From assembly GCF_000430505.1 (NCBI RefSeq), contig NZ_KE387154.1:368530-432529 (forward strand): DNA of 64,000 nucleotides. Direction: 5' to 3'. Shown here piece by piece: positions 34,530-42,998 of the stretch (position 1 is the first letter of the stretch; every line of letters starts with the position of its first letter). Under the pieces are notes generated by a model that searched no databases, was not told where the DNA came from, and was given only the letters and a program-made list of their open reading frames with translations. Position numbers and translations under genes: made by a program. This DNA is from Eisenibacter elegans DSM 3317. GTDB taxonomy: Bacteria; Bacteroidota; Bacteroidia; Cytophagales; Microscillaceae.

Positions 34530-34844
34530 ATGAAGCATATCTCATCCACCTCGTCCATCATTACCCGCGACCTCGACAAGCTCGAGTACCAAAGCGGTAA
34601 TATTTACCAATCTGTTGCCATCATCTCTAAGCGCGCACGCCAAATTGCGGTAGAAATGAAAGAAGAACTAAGCGGAAAATTGGCCGAGTTTGCCTCTTCG
34701 GTAGATAACTTGGAGGAGATTTTTGAGAACCGCGAGCAAATCGAAATCTCACGCCACTATGAACGCCTGCCCAAGCCTACTACCATCGCCACAGATGAGT
34801 TTCTGGAGGACTTGGTAAGCTTCCGCAGCCGCGAAGAAGAATAG
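34530..34844 (+). CDS. rpoZ: RNA polymerase omega subunit
   Basis: This 104-residue protein matches the Bacteroidota omega subunit. The conserved N-terminal block is SSIITRDLDKLEYQSGNIYQSVAII followed by SKRARQIAVEMKEEL. An acidic C-terminal part ends in SREEE. Omega helps fold β' and assemble RNA polymerase. It is 192 bases after bamD and 13 bases before coaBC. The short length makes the call depend on the conserved block and on gene order. Confidence 0.9.
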   Translation: MKHISSTSSIITRDLDKLEYQSGNIYQSVAIISKRARQIAVEMKEELSGKLAEFASSVDNLEEIFENREQIEISRHYERLPKPTTIATDEFLEDLVSFRSREEE

Positions 34845-34857
34845 TCCCCCACGATTT

Positions 34858-36093
34858 ATGGGAGCTTTGCAAGGCAAAAAAATCATCTTAGCCGTTACGG
34901 CCAGCATCGCCGCTTACAAAAGCGCGATGTTGGTGAGGCTTTTGGTCAAAGCCGGGGCAGAGGTGCAGGTATTGATGAGCCAAGCCGCGACAACATTTAT
35001 TACACCCTTGACCCTGAGCACCTTGTCTAATAGGCCGGTGTTGGTAGATTTTGTCAAAGACAATACCGGAGTGTGGAACAACCACGTAGACCTAGGCCTC
35101 TGGGCTGATGCGATGGTCTTTGCACCTGCTTCGGCCAATAGTTTGGCCAAATGCGCCCACGGATTATCGGACAACCTGCTGATTGCTACCTACTTATCGG
35201 CGCGTTGTCCGGTATTTTTTGCTCCCGCAATGGACTTGGACATGTACCAACATCCGGCCACCCGCGAGAGCTTGCAGCGCCTACAAGGCTTTGGCAATCA
35301 TATCATAGCCGCTACCCACGGAGAGCTGGCCAGTGGTTTGGTAGGCGAAGGACGTATGGCCGAGCCAGAAGCTATTGTGGCGCATTTAGAGGCTTTTTGG
35401 GCCGCATCGCTCCCACTACAAGGCCTACAGGCCATCGTTACTGCCGGCCCTACTTATGAAGCCATCGACCCGGTGCGTTTTATCGGCAATCACTCAACCG
35501 GTAAGATGGGCTTTGCCATTGCCCAAAGCCTAGCCCGGTATGGGGCAAGGGTGCAGCTTGTAAGTGGCCCTACGGCCTTGCCAACCCCATCACACACACA
35601 CCTACAGCTCACACGAGTACAAAGCGCACAAGAGATGTATGAGGCCGTCAGCCAATATGACACCCAAAGCCAAATTATAGTCCTTTCGGCAGCCGTAGCC
35701 GACTATCGACCGGCAGCCGTGGCCACCCAAAAAATCAAGAAAAATGATGCCGATATGAGTATCCCCTTGGTACGAACTATCGATATCGCCCAAACGCTCG
35801 GCCAGCGTAAGCGCCCCGAGCAAACCTTGGTAGGCTTTGCGCTCGAAACCGAGCAAGAGCTGGCCAACGCGCAGGGCAAGCTCCAACGCAAAAACCTTGA
35901 CCTCATCGTACTCAATTCGATGAATGACCCGGGTGCAGGCTTCGGGCACAATACCAATCTGGTAACCCTCATCAACCGCCAAGGCACCATACAACCCCTG
36001 CCACTGATGGATAAGGCCGAAGTAGCCAACCATATTGTGCAGGCTATTATAGCTTTGCGCAGCCCAAAAGCAAACCCTGAGCAGCTTTCTTGA
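34858..36093 (+). CDS. coaBC: Bifunctional phosphopantothenoylcysteine decarboxylase / phosphopantothenate-cysteine ligase
   Basis: This 411-residue CoaBC catalyses two steps of CoA synthesis. The N-terminal flavoprotein half (CoaC) has the FMN-binding start KIILAVTASIAAYKSAM, PASANSLAKCAHGLSDN, and APAMDLDMY with the catalytic region. The C-terminal half (CoaB) has VTAGPTYEAIDPVRFIGNHS and KMGFAIAQSLARYGA, then ADYRPA. It begins 13 bases after rpoZ. Another CoA gene, the HD-CoaD fusion, is 1.5 kb upstream on the opposite strand, so CoA synthesis is partly clustered. Confidence 0.95.
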   Translation: MGALQGKKIILAVTASIAAYKSAMLVRLLVKAGAEVQVLMSQAATTFITPLTLSTLSNRPVLVDFVKDNTGVWNNHVDLGLWADAMVFAPASANSLAKCAHGLSDNLLIATYLSARCPVFFAPAMDLDMYQHPATRESLQRLQGFGNHIIAATHGELASGLVGEGRMAEPEAIVAHLEAFWAASLPLQGLQAIVTAGPTYEAIDPVRFIGNHSTGKMGFAIAQSLARYGARVQLVSGPTALPTPSHTHLQLTRVQSAQEMYEAVSQYDTQSQIIVLSAAVADYRPAAVATQKIKKNDADMSIPLVRTIDIAQTLGQRKRPEQTLVGFALETEQELANAQGKLQRKNLDLIVLNSMNDPGAGFGHNTNLVTLINRQGTIQPLPLMDKAEVANHIVQAIIALRSPKANPEQLS

Positions 36094-36156
36094 GTTTGTC
36101 TTATTGTCGATATTTGTTTATCATTTTCCAATATTCACCCCCTAAACCCTCGCACT

Positions 36157-36993
36157 ATGCAAGCTACTTGGGAAACCATCAAAGAATACAAGGAGATTTT
36201 GTTCCAATACCACCAACCCGAGGGCTACCCCGTCGGCGTGGCCAAAATAAGCATCAACCGCCCCGAGGTTCACAATGCCTTTACGCCCTTGACCGTGATG
36301 GAAATGCGCGAAGCCATTGACCACTGTCGCTACGATGACAAAATAGGCGCAATCATCCTCACAGGCGAAGGCGGAGAGGCTTTCTGTAGTGGCGGAGACC
36401 AAAAGGTGCGCGGCGAAGGTGGCTATGTGGGCAAAGACGGCGTGCCACGACTCAACGTACTTGATTTCCAAAAGCAAATCCGCTCTATCCCCAAGCCCGT
36501 AATTGCTGCCGTGGCAGGCTGGGCTGTCGGAGGCGGGCACGTGCTGCACGTAGTGTGTGACTTGACCATTGCCGCCGAGAATGCCAAGTTTGGCCAAACA
36601 GGCCCCAAAGTAGGGAGCTTCGACGGCGGGTTTGGTGCGTCATACTTAGCCCGACTCGTAGGGCAGAAAAAGGCTCGCGAAATTTGGTATCTCTGCGATG
36701 TATACAACGCACAAGAAGCGCTAGATATGGGCTTGGTCAATAAGGTGGTGCCGCTAGATCAACTCGAAGCCACTACGCTCGAATGGTGCCGCAAGATTCT
36801 GGATAAATCACCGCTGGCGCTACGGATGCTCAAGTGCTCTTTCAATGCGGAGCTTGATGGGCAGGCCGGCATCCAAGAGCTGGCCGGCAATGCGACCTTG
36901 CTTTATTACCTCACCGAAGAGGGCAAAGAGGGCAAAAACGCCTTTATTGAAAAACGCAAGCCAGATTTCCACAAATACCCCAAGTTCCCCTAG
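36157..36993 (+). CDS. menB: 1,4-dihydroxy-2-naphthoyl-CoA synthase
   Basis: This 278-residue crotonase-fold enzyme forms the naphthalene ring in menaquinone synthesis. The oxyanion-hole blocks are visible as [20 protein letters not shown] and [20 protein letters not shown]. Near residue 150 [20 protein letters not shown] fits MenB specifically, and the C-terminus [13 protein letters not shown] is typical. It is a single-gene unit followed by a strong terminator. Menaquinone is the usual respiratory quinone of Bacteroidota. Confidence 0.96.
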   Translation: MQATWETIKEYKEILFQYHQPEGYPVGVAKISINRPEVHNAFTPLTVMEMREAIDHCRYDDKIGAIILTGEGGEAFCSGGDQKVRGEGGYVGKDGVPRLNVLDFQKQIRSIPKPVIAAVAGWAVGGGHVLHVVCDLTIAAENAKFGQTGPKVGSFDGGFGASYLARLVGQKKAREIWYLCDVYNAQEALDMGLVNKVVPLDQLEATTLEWCRKILDKSPLALRMLKCSFNAELDGQAGIQELAGNATLLYYLTEEGKEGKNAFIEKRKPDFHKYPKFP

Positions 36994-37024
36994 TCTTCTA
37001 GGCCATTAGTTTGCCAAAACCAAT

Positions 37025-37067
37025 GTCGCTACCCTCGCTATACCTTGCTGAGGGCAGCGACTTTTTT
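37025..37067 (+). terminator. Intrinsic terminator of menB
   Basis: The outer stem GTCGCT/AGCGAC and inner stem CCCTC/GAGGG enclose a loop and are followed by six Ts. It lies about 30 bases after the menB stop. Confidence 0.88.
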
Positions 37068-37211
37068 GATTACTTAAAGGCCATACGATAGCGGTAGCCT
37101 ATAGCAGAAAAACGATGCAATACTCAAGCTTTTGCCAAAGCTAAAAATCCTTTGCAACTTTACGCCCCCTGAGCCTCCACGCATTGATGCCAAGAGTTAT
37201 TGGGCTTCAAA

Positions 37212-37291
37212 ATTCACCGAATTTGATGTTATTGGTGCTCAAGGATTTTCAGCGCATATTTTGCTCAAACTAATTTCGATGGGGTTATAAA
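37212..37291 (+). repeat. Dispersed 79-base intergenic repeat, copy A
   Basis: The core CTCAAGGATTTTCAG and the distal AAACTAATTT block are shared with copies at 38130-38208 and 44430-44508 (minus strand). Copy A ends 11 bases before the permease start codon. The copies are about 70-85% identical by eye. Confidence 0.8.
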
Positions 37292-37302
37292 AATACATAA
37301 CA

Positions 37303-38073
37303 ATGCTTTGGACATACATTCTGGTAACGGTAGTGGGTGTGATGGTGGGATTTATCAATACCCTCACAGGCAGCGGTAGTTTGATTATGGTGCCGCTCTT
37401 GATGTCGATGGGTTTGCCTCCACACATTGCCAATGGTACTAACCGTATTGCGGTGGTGGTGTAGACCTTCACAGGCACCAGCGCCCTACGCAGTAGTGGG
37501 GAGACGATTTCGGGAAGGCAGGCTTGGCTATCGGTAGGGATTGGGGTAGTGGGAGCGCTATTAGGTGCTTGGATTGTAACACAAATCGACCCTAACCTGC
37601 TCAAAGACATCATCGGAGCTTTGCTTGTCGTGATGTTGGGTATTATCTTTATCAAGCCTTCGCGGTGGTTGCGCGAAGCTAGCGAGCCCGCTACAGGCCG
37701 GCGGCTGTATATAGGCTATGGACTGATGTTTTTGGTGGGGATGTATGGGGGCTTTATCCAAGGAGGAGTAGGGATTTTCTTGCTAGCTACTATGGTCTTG
37801 GTGTTGCGTTATAGTATGCGTCAAGCCAATGTACTCAAGCTATGGGTTGTATTGATTTATGCCATTCCGGTAGCGTGTATCTTTATTTGGCAGGGGCAGG
37901 TAGACTGGTTTTGGGCAATCTTTACCTCTGTCGGGCAATCGGTAGGCGCATACATCGGCGCGGTATTTTTGACACGCTTCAAGTCCGCCTCTCTTTGGAC
38001 TTATCGGCTACTCTTGGTGGTTTTGTTGGGAACAGTGATACAATTTTATGAGCTTTGGCGTTTTGTTTTATGA
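37303..38073 (+). pseudogene. TauE/SafE-family permease interrupted by an in-frame TAG
   Basis: The frame opens at ATG 37303 with a helix and the family motif FINTLTGSGSLIMVPLL. It runs through NGTNRIAVVV and meets TAG at 37462-37464. The same frame then continues to 38073 with TFTGTSALRSSGETIS, ISGRQAWL and several more helices. In this family Gln normally follows the VV/LL pair (as in NRVAVLLQ), so TAG probably replaced CAG. The full protein would be 256 residues with about eight helices. TauE/SafE proteins export sulfite, sulfonates or other anions. A downstream start (37549) could yield a fragment, unlikely to work alone. Repeats A and B flank it directly. Confidence 0.85.
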
Positions 38074-38090
38074 AATACTTGCACACTAAC

Positions 38091-38121
38091 CTAAGCATAC
38101 TTAGCTACGTACATAGTACGT
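38091..38121. repeat. Two short perfect inverted repeats after the permease gene
   Basis: CTAAG-CATA-CTTAG (38091-38104) and ACGTAC-ATA-GTACGT (38107-38121) lie side by side. Neither has a T run, so they are weak candidates for RNA hairpins or protein sites. Confidence 0.5.
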
Positions 38122-38129
38122 GTACGAAG

Positions 38130-38208
38130 ATTCACAGGATTTGATTTTCTTGATTCTCAAGGATTTTCAGTGCAGACCTTTCCCAAACTAATTTTGATTG
38201 GGTAAAAA
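38130..38208 (+). repeat. Dispersed 79-base intergenic repeat, copy B
   Basis: Shares ATTTGATTTTC, TGATTCTCAAGGATTTTCAG and the CAAACTAATTTTGATTGGG end with the other two copies. It ends 22 bases before the start of the secreted-protein gene at 38231. Confidence 0.8.
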
Positions 38209-38230
38209 TGCCTTAGCCTCTACTAAAGTT

Positions 38231-38929
38231 ATGAAGACAATAAAAACCCCGGTGATGCTGGGACTGTGGAGCAGTCTGAGTCTCTTGCTTCTATTTCCAG
38301 CCTATGCCCAACAGCAAAAAGTGGCCGCGCCGGCCTCTTACAATATGCACGGCTTGCTCAACGGTGAAAAGGTATACATACACATTGCCGACAATCATCA
38401 GTTAGCGCCTGATAGTTACTTTTTTTATGCCCGCAGCCCGCAAGAGCCACGCCGCTTGGTGGTGGAGTTTCCCCCGGCCAATCGCTCAGATGTGTTTGAT
38501 GTTTGGCGCGAAGAGTTTCAGGGCAGTACATCGGCTTTTTGGTATATTACTTCGTTTCCGGCAGAGTTGGCCATCAAAGGCTACCGCCAAGTAGGAACGG
38601 TACAACAAAAGTTTACCCTCTATCACGTCCTCAACATATTTGGAACCATCAACAGCAAGCAAATTCGAATGGTGTTGGAGTTTAATGGGCAAGAAAAGGC
38701 AGGAAAATTGGGCTACAAGGGCTATTTTTATTATCTCACCCACCCCCAACAACAATATCCTGTTACGGGTATTTGTGGCCCGGAGGGCATTGAGGAATTG
38801 ATTCAGGAAGATGAAGACGGTGATTTTGTCGCTTTTTTTGAATTTACTCTCGACGCGCAGCGCCGCCCCATTATCCTCTGGCATAGCGCCGACGGCCAAA
38901 AAAGCTTTCCGGTCGTGCTCCGATTTTGA
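38231..38929 (+). CDS. Secreted protein of unknown function
   Basis: The protein is 232 residues from the ATG at 38231, which gives a signal peptide (MKTIKTPVMLGLWSSLSLLL, cleavage after FPAYAQ). An earlier in-frame start at 38198 lies inside the repeat and is unlikely. The mature part seems rich in β-strands with two segments about hydrocarbon-like binding (GLLNGEKVYIHIADN, AELAIKGYRQVGTVQQKF). No known motif is seen. It probably sits in the periplasm or on the surface. Confidence 0.6.
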   Translation: MKTIKTPVMLGLWSSLSLLLLFPAYAQQQKVAAPASYNMHGLLNGEKVYIHIADNHQLAPDSYFFYARSPQEPRRLVVEFPPANRSDVFDVWREEFQGSTSAFWYITSFPAELAIKGYRQVGTVQQKFTLYHVLNIFGTINSKQIRMVLEFNGQEKAGKLGYKGYFYYLTHPQQQYPVTGICGPEGIEELIQEDEDGDFVAFFEFTLDAQRRPIILWHSADGQKSFPVVLRF

Positions 38930-38939
38930 GTTTTTGGGC

Positions 38940-38947
38940 TAATTTTG
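38940..38947 (+). promoter_or_regulatory. Promoter -7 element for rlmD
   Basis: TAATTTTG matches TAnnTTTG and lies 27 bases before the rlmD start codon. No good -33 element is visible at the expected distance. Confidence 0.4.
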
Positions 38948-38974
38948 CCTTTTATTTCTCAAAAATTCCTGCTG

Positions 38975-40402
38975 ATGAAAAAGAAACCCCTGCCGCTATT
39001 GCAAGGCATTACGATAGAAGGCTTTGCGGCTGAAGGTAAATGCATTGCAAGACACGAAGGACGTGTAATCTTTGTAGAAGGCAATCAAGCGGCTCCACAA
39101 GATGTGGTTGACCTGCAAGTATTGCGCAAGCGCAAAAGCTACTGGGAGGCGGCAGTAGTGGCCATCCACCAAGCTTCTCCTCAACGCACCGAGCCTTTTT
39201 GCCAACATTTTGGTACTTGTGGAGGGTGTAAGTGGCAACATATCCCCTATGAGGTACAACTGGCACAAAAACAACAGCAGGTATGGGATAATTTTACTAA
39301 AATCGGCAAGCTTGACTTTCCGGCCATACGCCCCATCCTCCCCTCAGTCGATACTCAATACTACCGTAATAAACTAGAGTACACCTTTTCGAGTAGACGA
39401 TGGCTGACCGCCGAGGAGGTAGCTCAAGGCGGCGATAACCTCTCCCGAGAGGCGCTGGGTTTTCATATCCCTAAGCGTTTCGACCGTATTCTCGACATCG
39501 AGCACTGCTACCTCCAAGCAGATCCCTCCAATGCTATTCGTTTGGCGATTAGGGCTTATGCTTTGGAACATCAGCTCAGCTTTTTTGACCAAAAAGAGCA
39601 GACCGGCTGGCTGCGCAACCTCATCATCCGTACTGCCTCTACCGGCGATTTGATGGTCATCCTCATCGTGTCAGAAGAGCAACCTGAAGCGCTCGAAGCC
39701 CTACTGGCACACCTTCAGGCGCAGTTTCCACAAATCAGCTCCTTGCAGTATGTCATCAACGGCAAACGCAACGACAGCATCCACGACCTGAGCGTACAGT
39801 GTTATGCCGGTCAGCCTTATATCGAAGAACAAATGACTTCGCTCTCCGGCCAACAAACTTTGCGTTTCCGCATCGGGCCGCAGTCGTTCTACCAAACCAA
39901 TGCCGCCCAAGCCGAGCGCCTCTACCGTGTGGCGGGCGAAATGGCACAGCTCAGCGGCCAAGAGTGTGTGTATGACCTTTATACTGGTACGGGCACCATC
40001 GCTTGCTTTGTAGCCGACCAAGCCGCCAAAGTCGTAGGCGTAGAATATGTCGAAGCTGCCATCGAAGATGCCAAACGCAACGCCGCCCTCAATGGCATCA
40101 ACCATACCCACTTTTTTGCCGGAGATATGAAGGATGTCCTCACGGACGAATTTGTACACGCCCACGGTACGCCCGATGTCATCATCACCGACCCGCCACG
40201 CGCCGGAATGCATACTGATGTAGTGGAAATGTTGCTGCGCATTGCGCCCAAGCGTATTGTATATGTAAGTTGTAACCCGGCGACCCAAGCCCGCGACTTG
40301 GCTCTGTTGCAAGAGGCATACGCCATCGAAGCTGTACAGCCTGTGGATATGTTCCCACATACACACCACGTAGAGTGTGTGGTGGCCTTACAGAAACGCT
40401 AA
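38975..40402 (+). CDS. rlmD: 23S rRNA (uracil(1939)-C(5))-methyltransferase RlmD-like
   Basis: The protein is 475 residues from the ATG at 38975. It has an N-terminal TRAM-like domain (ITIEGFAAEGKCIARHEGRV). An iron-sulfur cluster site lies in CQHFGTCGGCKW with a further Cys in IEHCYLQ. The AdoMet-binding domain contains DLYTGTGTIACFVAD, DPPRAGMH and the catalytic Cys in VYVSCNPATQARDL. It methylates uracil in 23S rRNA or a related RNA. RlmCD-type dual enzymes cannot be excluded. It converges on the mannosyltransferase-like gene with 19 bases between stops. Confidence 0.9.
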   Translation: MKKKPLPLLQGITIEGFAAEGKCIARHEGRVIFVEGNQAAPQDVVDLQVLRKRKSYWEAAVVAIHQASPQRTEPFCQHFGTCGGCKWQHIPYEVQLAQKQQQVWDNFTKIGKLDFPAIRPILPSVDTQYYRNKLEYTFSSRRWLTAEEVAQGGDNLSREALGFHIPKRFDRILDIEHCYLQADPSNAIRLAIRAYALEHQLSFFDQKEQTGWLRNLIIRTASTGDLMVILIVSEEQPEALEALLAHLQAQFPQISSLQYVINGKRNDSIHDLSVQCYAGQPYIEEQMTSLSGQQTLRFRIGPQSFYQTNAAQAERLYRVAGEMAQLSGQECVYDLYTGTGTIACFVADQAAKVVGVEYVEAAIEDAKRNAALNGINHTHFFAGDMKDVLTDEFVHAHGTPDVIITDPPRAGMHTDVVEMLLRIAPKRIVYVSCNPATQARDLALLQEAYAIEAVQPVDMFPHTHHVECVVALQKR

Positions 40403-40421
40403 CAATGTCCAAAACAAGGGT

Positions 40422-41174
40422 TTATGATTGTTGGGAAGCTTCTTGGTATCTTCTGAATAAGCTCCTCAACTTAATGGCAATGACACCCCAAAGTGCTTCT
40501 TTGAAAATACCGGATGACATTTTGGACTGACCCTTGGAGCGGTCTGTGAAGATAATGGGTACTTCTTTGAGCTTGAAACCGTGTTTCCAGGCCAAAAACT
40601 TCATCTCTATCTGAAAGGCATATCCCACAAACCGGATATTGCTCAAGTCAATAGTACGCAGTACCTCTGCGCGATAACATTTGAACCCAGCAGTAGTATC
40701 ACGGATGGGCATCCCGGTGATGAGGCGTACATAGTAACTGGCAAAATAAGACATCAATACCCGCCCCATTGGCCAATTGACCACATTGACCCCAGTGATA
40801 TAGCGCGAACCAATGGCCACATCAAAGCCTTCGTGCGCACAGGCCTGATAGAGCGCCTCAAGGTCTTGGGGATTGTGTGAAAAATCAGCATCCATCTCAA
40901 AAATATAGGCATATCCTTGGCTGAGAGCCTGACGGAAACCGTGGATGTAGGCTGTGCCCAATCCTTGTTTGCCCGGGCGTTGTAAGAGCTGTAGCCGGGT
41001 GGGATACTGGGGTTGTAATGCCTGTACTAGGGCTGCTGTGCCATCGGGGGAGTTGTCATCGACAATGAGCAAATCAAACCCTGAGGGCAAGGCCATCACC
41101 GCGTTGATGATGGCAGTAATATTCTCACTTTCGTTGTAGGTTGGTATGATGACCAAAGCTTGGGAAGCACTCAT
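40422..41174 (-). CDS. Polyprenol monophosphomannose synthase-like glycosyltransferase
   Basis: The protein is 250 residues from the ATG at 41174, just before the family start ALVIIPTYNESENI. A further upstream frame reaches 41273 but overlaps the hemY end and looks non-coding. GT2 motifs are visible: LIVDDNSPDGTA, then EMDADFSHNP for donor and metal binding, and GSRYITGVNVVNWP. The region TTAGFKCYRAEVLRTID is typical of Dpm1. Such enzymes load a sugar, often mannose, on polyprenol phosphate at the cytoplasmic membrane face. The sugar is inferred from family only. Confidence 0.9.
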   Translation of the reverse strand: MSASQALVIIPTYNESENITAIINAVMALPSGFDLLIVDDNSPDGTAALVQALQPQYPTRLQLLQRPGKQGLGTAYIHGFRQALSQGYAYIFEMDADFSHNPQDLEALYQACAHEGFDVAIGSRYITGVNVVNWPMGRVLMSYFASYYVRLITGMPIRDTTAGFKCYRAEVLRTIDLSNIRFVGYAFQIEMKFLAWKHGFKLKEVPIIFTDRSKGQSKMSSGIFKEALWGVIAIKLRSLFRRYQEASQQS

Positions 41175-41257
41175 GAACGGGGTGGGGAAAATAAATGAAG
41201 TACAAAAGGCTGCCGTTTGGGTGTGGAGGCCTGAAATTTGGTGGACAGGTGTCTTGG

Positions 41258-42577
41258 CTAGCAAACACTGCAATTGATTTGGGTAAGCAGTTGGGCTAGG
41301 TCATGGCCTTTTTTGATACAATCGGGGAGGGAAACCCCTCCTTTCCAATTGGCACAAATATATAATTCTTGGTGGCTGAGCGGCAATATGGCCTGTTCGG
41401 CCTCAGCTTGTGCTTGGTCGTACTGGGGAATGGCTTGCGGCCAACGATAAATCTGACGATGTTTGGGGGGGGCTACGATTTGATAAGCTTCGGCCAGCTC
41501 GTGGGCTACTTTGTCGAAGATAGTCTCGTCGTCGAGGGCATAGTGTTTTGCGGCTTGGCTACCGCCTACAAAGTTGGTCAACAACACTTGGTCTTGGGGG
41601 CATTTGTTGCTAAAAATACTGCTGGCCCAGATGCTGCCCGCTGCAAAGCGCTGCTCGCGGCGGGGGTTAAGCCCACCAAAGCCATCGAGAGGGTGCTTGA
41701 CAGCGCTGCGGTCATACACCAAATGTACGGCAGCCATAGGGGGGTAGTTGATTTTGGCCACAGCCTCTGAGGCTTGGGGAGCCAAATCGGCCAATAACTT
41801 GGCCGCCACCGGCGCAGGCGTAGCCAGCACTACTTGGCGCGCCTCAAGAATGCCTTCGGGTGTTTGGAGTTGGTAGTGTGTCCCAGTGCGGTTGATTGCC
41901 AACACAGGGCTATGGTACTTGATATGTCTGAGATGTTGGGCTATGCCCTGAGGGAGCGCCTGCATCCCATTTTGGAAGCTATAAGAGTGTTTGCGGCCTG
42001 TGCTTTTATTTTTGCGAAATCCTTTGATGACCGAACCATACTGCTGCTCATAAGCTTTGAGCTGTGGAAAAGTCTGTGCTACGAGTAGTTTGTCTGGGTC
42101 ACCAGCATAGATACCGGCCACAAAAGGAGCTAGCGCATACTCTACAATCTCTTGCCCGAAACGGCGGCTAAAAAAACTGCTCAGAGTTTCGTTGGGAATA
42201 TTTTTGACTGGCTGTTTGGTTTCACGCCAAAGTTGATACTTGGTTTTCCAGCTAAAGAAGTTGTTCCAAAGCAAATCTTTCGGGCCAGACGGTAGCTTGC
42301 GGTAGCGCCCCCGACGGTAGATATAGCGGTGTTGGCTTACGGCAGCTGCTGGGAGCAAGGCTTCGGCCAAGCCCCACTCTTGTATCCATTGAAGTGTTTG
42401 GGGGTCTGCCAAGATAGAGTTAGGGCCTACTTCAAATAAATAGTTTCCTTCTTGGATAGTTTGAATATAGCCCCCTACACGGTCAGAGGCTTCTAACAAC
42501 ACATAGTCTTGTTGGTTTTTTTGAAGGAAGTAGGCCAAGCTCAAGCCCGAAATACCTGCACCGATAATGGCTATCAT
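41258..42577 (-). CDS. hemY: Protoporphyrinogen oxidase (HemY-type)
   Basis: The protein is 439 residues from the ATG at 42577, which begins the FAD-binding fold IAIIGAGISGLSLAYFL. Next come the FAD-contact ASDRVGGYIQT and the family block LFEVGPNSI. A second FAD contact ends the protein (YICANWKGGVSLPDCIKKG). HemY oxidises protoporphyrinogen IX (or coproporphyrinogen III in other routes) for heme synthesis. The upstream frame to 42742 lacks family features. It is placed before the Dpm1-like gene with 83 bases between. Confidence 0.93.
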   Translation of the reverse strand: MIAIIGAGISGLSLAYFLQKNQQDYVLLEASDRVGGYIQTIQEGNYLFEVGPNSILADPQTLQWIQEWGLAEALLPAAAVSQHRYIYRRGRYRKLPSGPKDLLWNNFFSWKTKYQLWRETKQPVKNIPNETLSSFFSRRFGQEIVEYALAPFVAGIYAGDPDKLLVAQTFPQLKAYEQQYGSVIKGFRKNKSTGRKHSYSFQNGMQALPQGIAQHLRHIKYHSPVLAINRTGTHYQLQTPEGILEARQVVLATPAPVAAKLLADLAPQASEAVAKINYPPMAAVHLVYDRSAVKHPLDGFGGLNPRREQRFAAGSIWASSIFSNKCPQDQVLLTNFVGGSQAAKHYALDDETIFDKVAHELAEAYQIVAPPKHRQIYRWPQAIPQYDQAQAEAEQAILPLSHQELYICANWKGGVSLPDCIKKGHDLAQLLTQINCSVC

Positions 42578-42998
42578 ATAGAGGGTGGTTTTGCTTCTAT
42601 GAGGAAAATAAAAAGTACAGCCACTTGCCCAAACCCCCTTGATGGCTTCCAAACACATTGTTTGGGGAGGCATTGTGTCAGTATCTGGCCAAGGAGGCCA
42701 CACGAATACCACAATTTTGCAAATCTCCAACAGTAGGGACAAAGGCTAACGAGCTTACAAAATAAATAGATATTGCTGAGGTAAAGAAGTTTTTAACTTT
42801 TTTTGTAGGTCGACTGTTATGCATTAAGGAGGCATTCAAAAAAAACTACCCCATTATTTGTTGAAGCATCCCTCCTGTGCTATAAGAACTTCACCCCCTT
42901 CGGGATATGGAATCATTGAAATAAAGAACATTCGAAGAAACATCCAATATCACCCTGAGGTCTTCTATGGAAATGGGGAAGTTATTTATTACCCTCGA
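42578..42998. other. Intergenic region, about 420 bases
   Basis: This gap between the hemY start and the phosphatase end contains no recognisable RNA gene, repeat or terminator. An open frame runs upstream of hemY to 42742, but it shows no family similarity. Confidence 0.45.
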
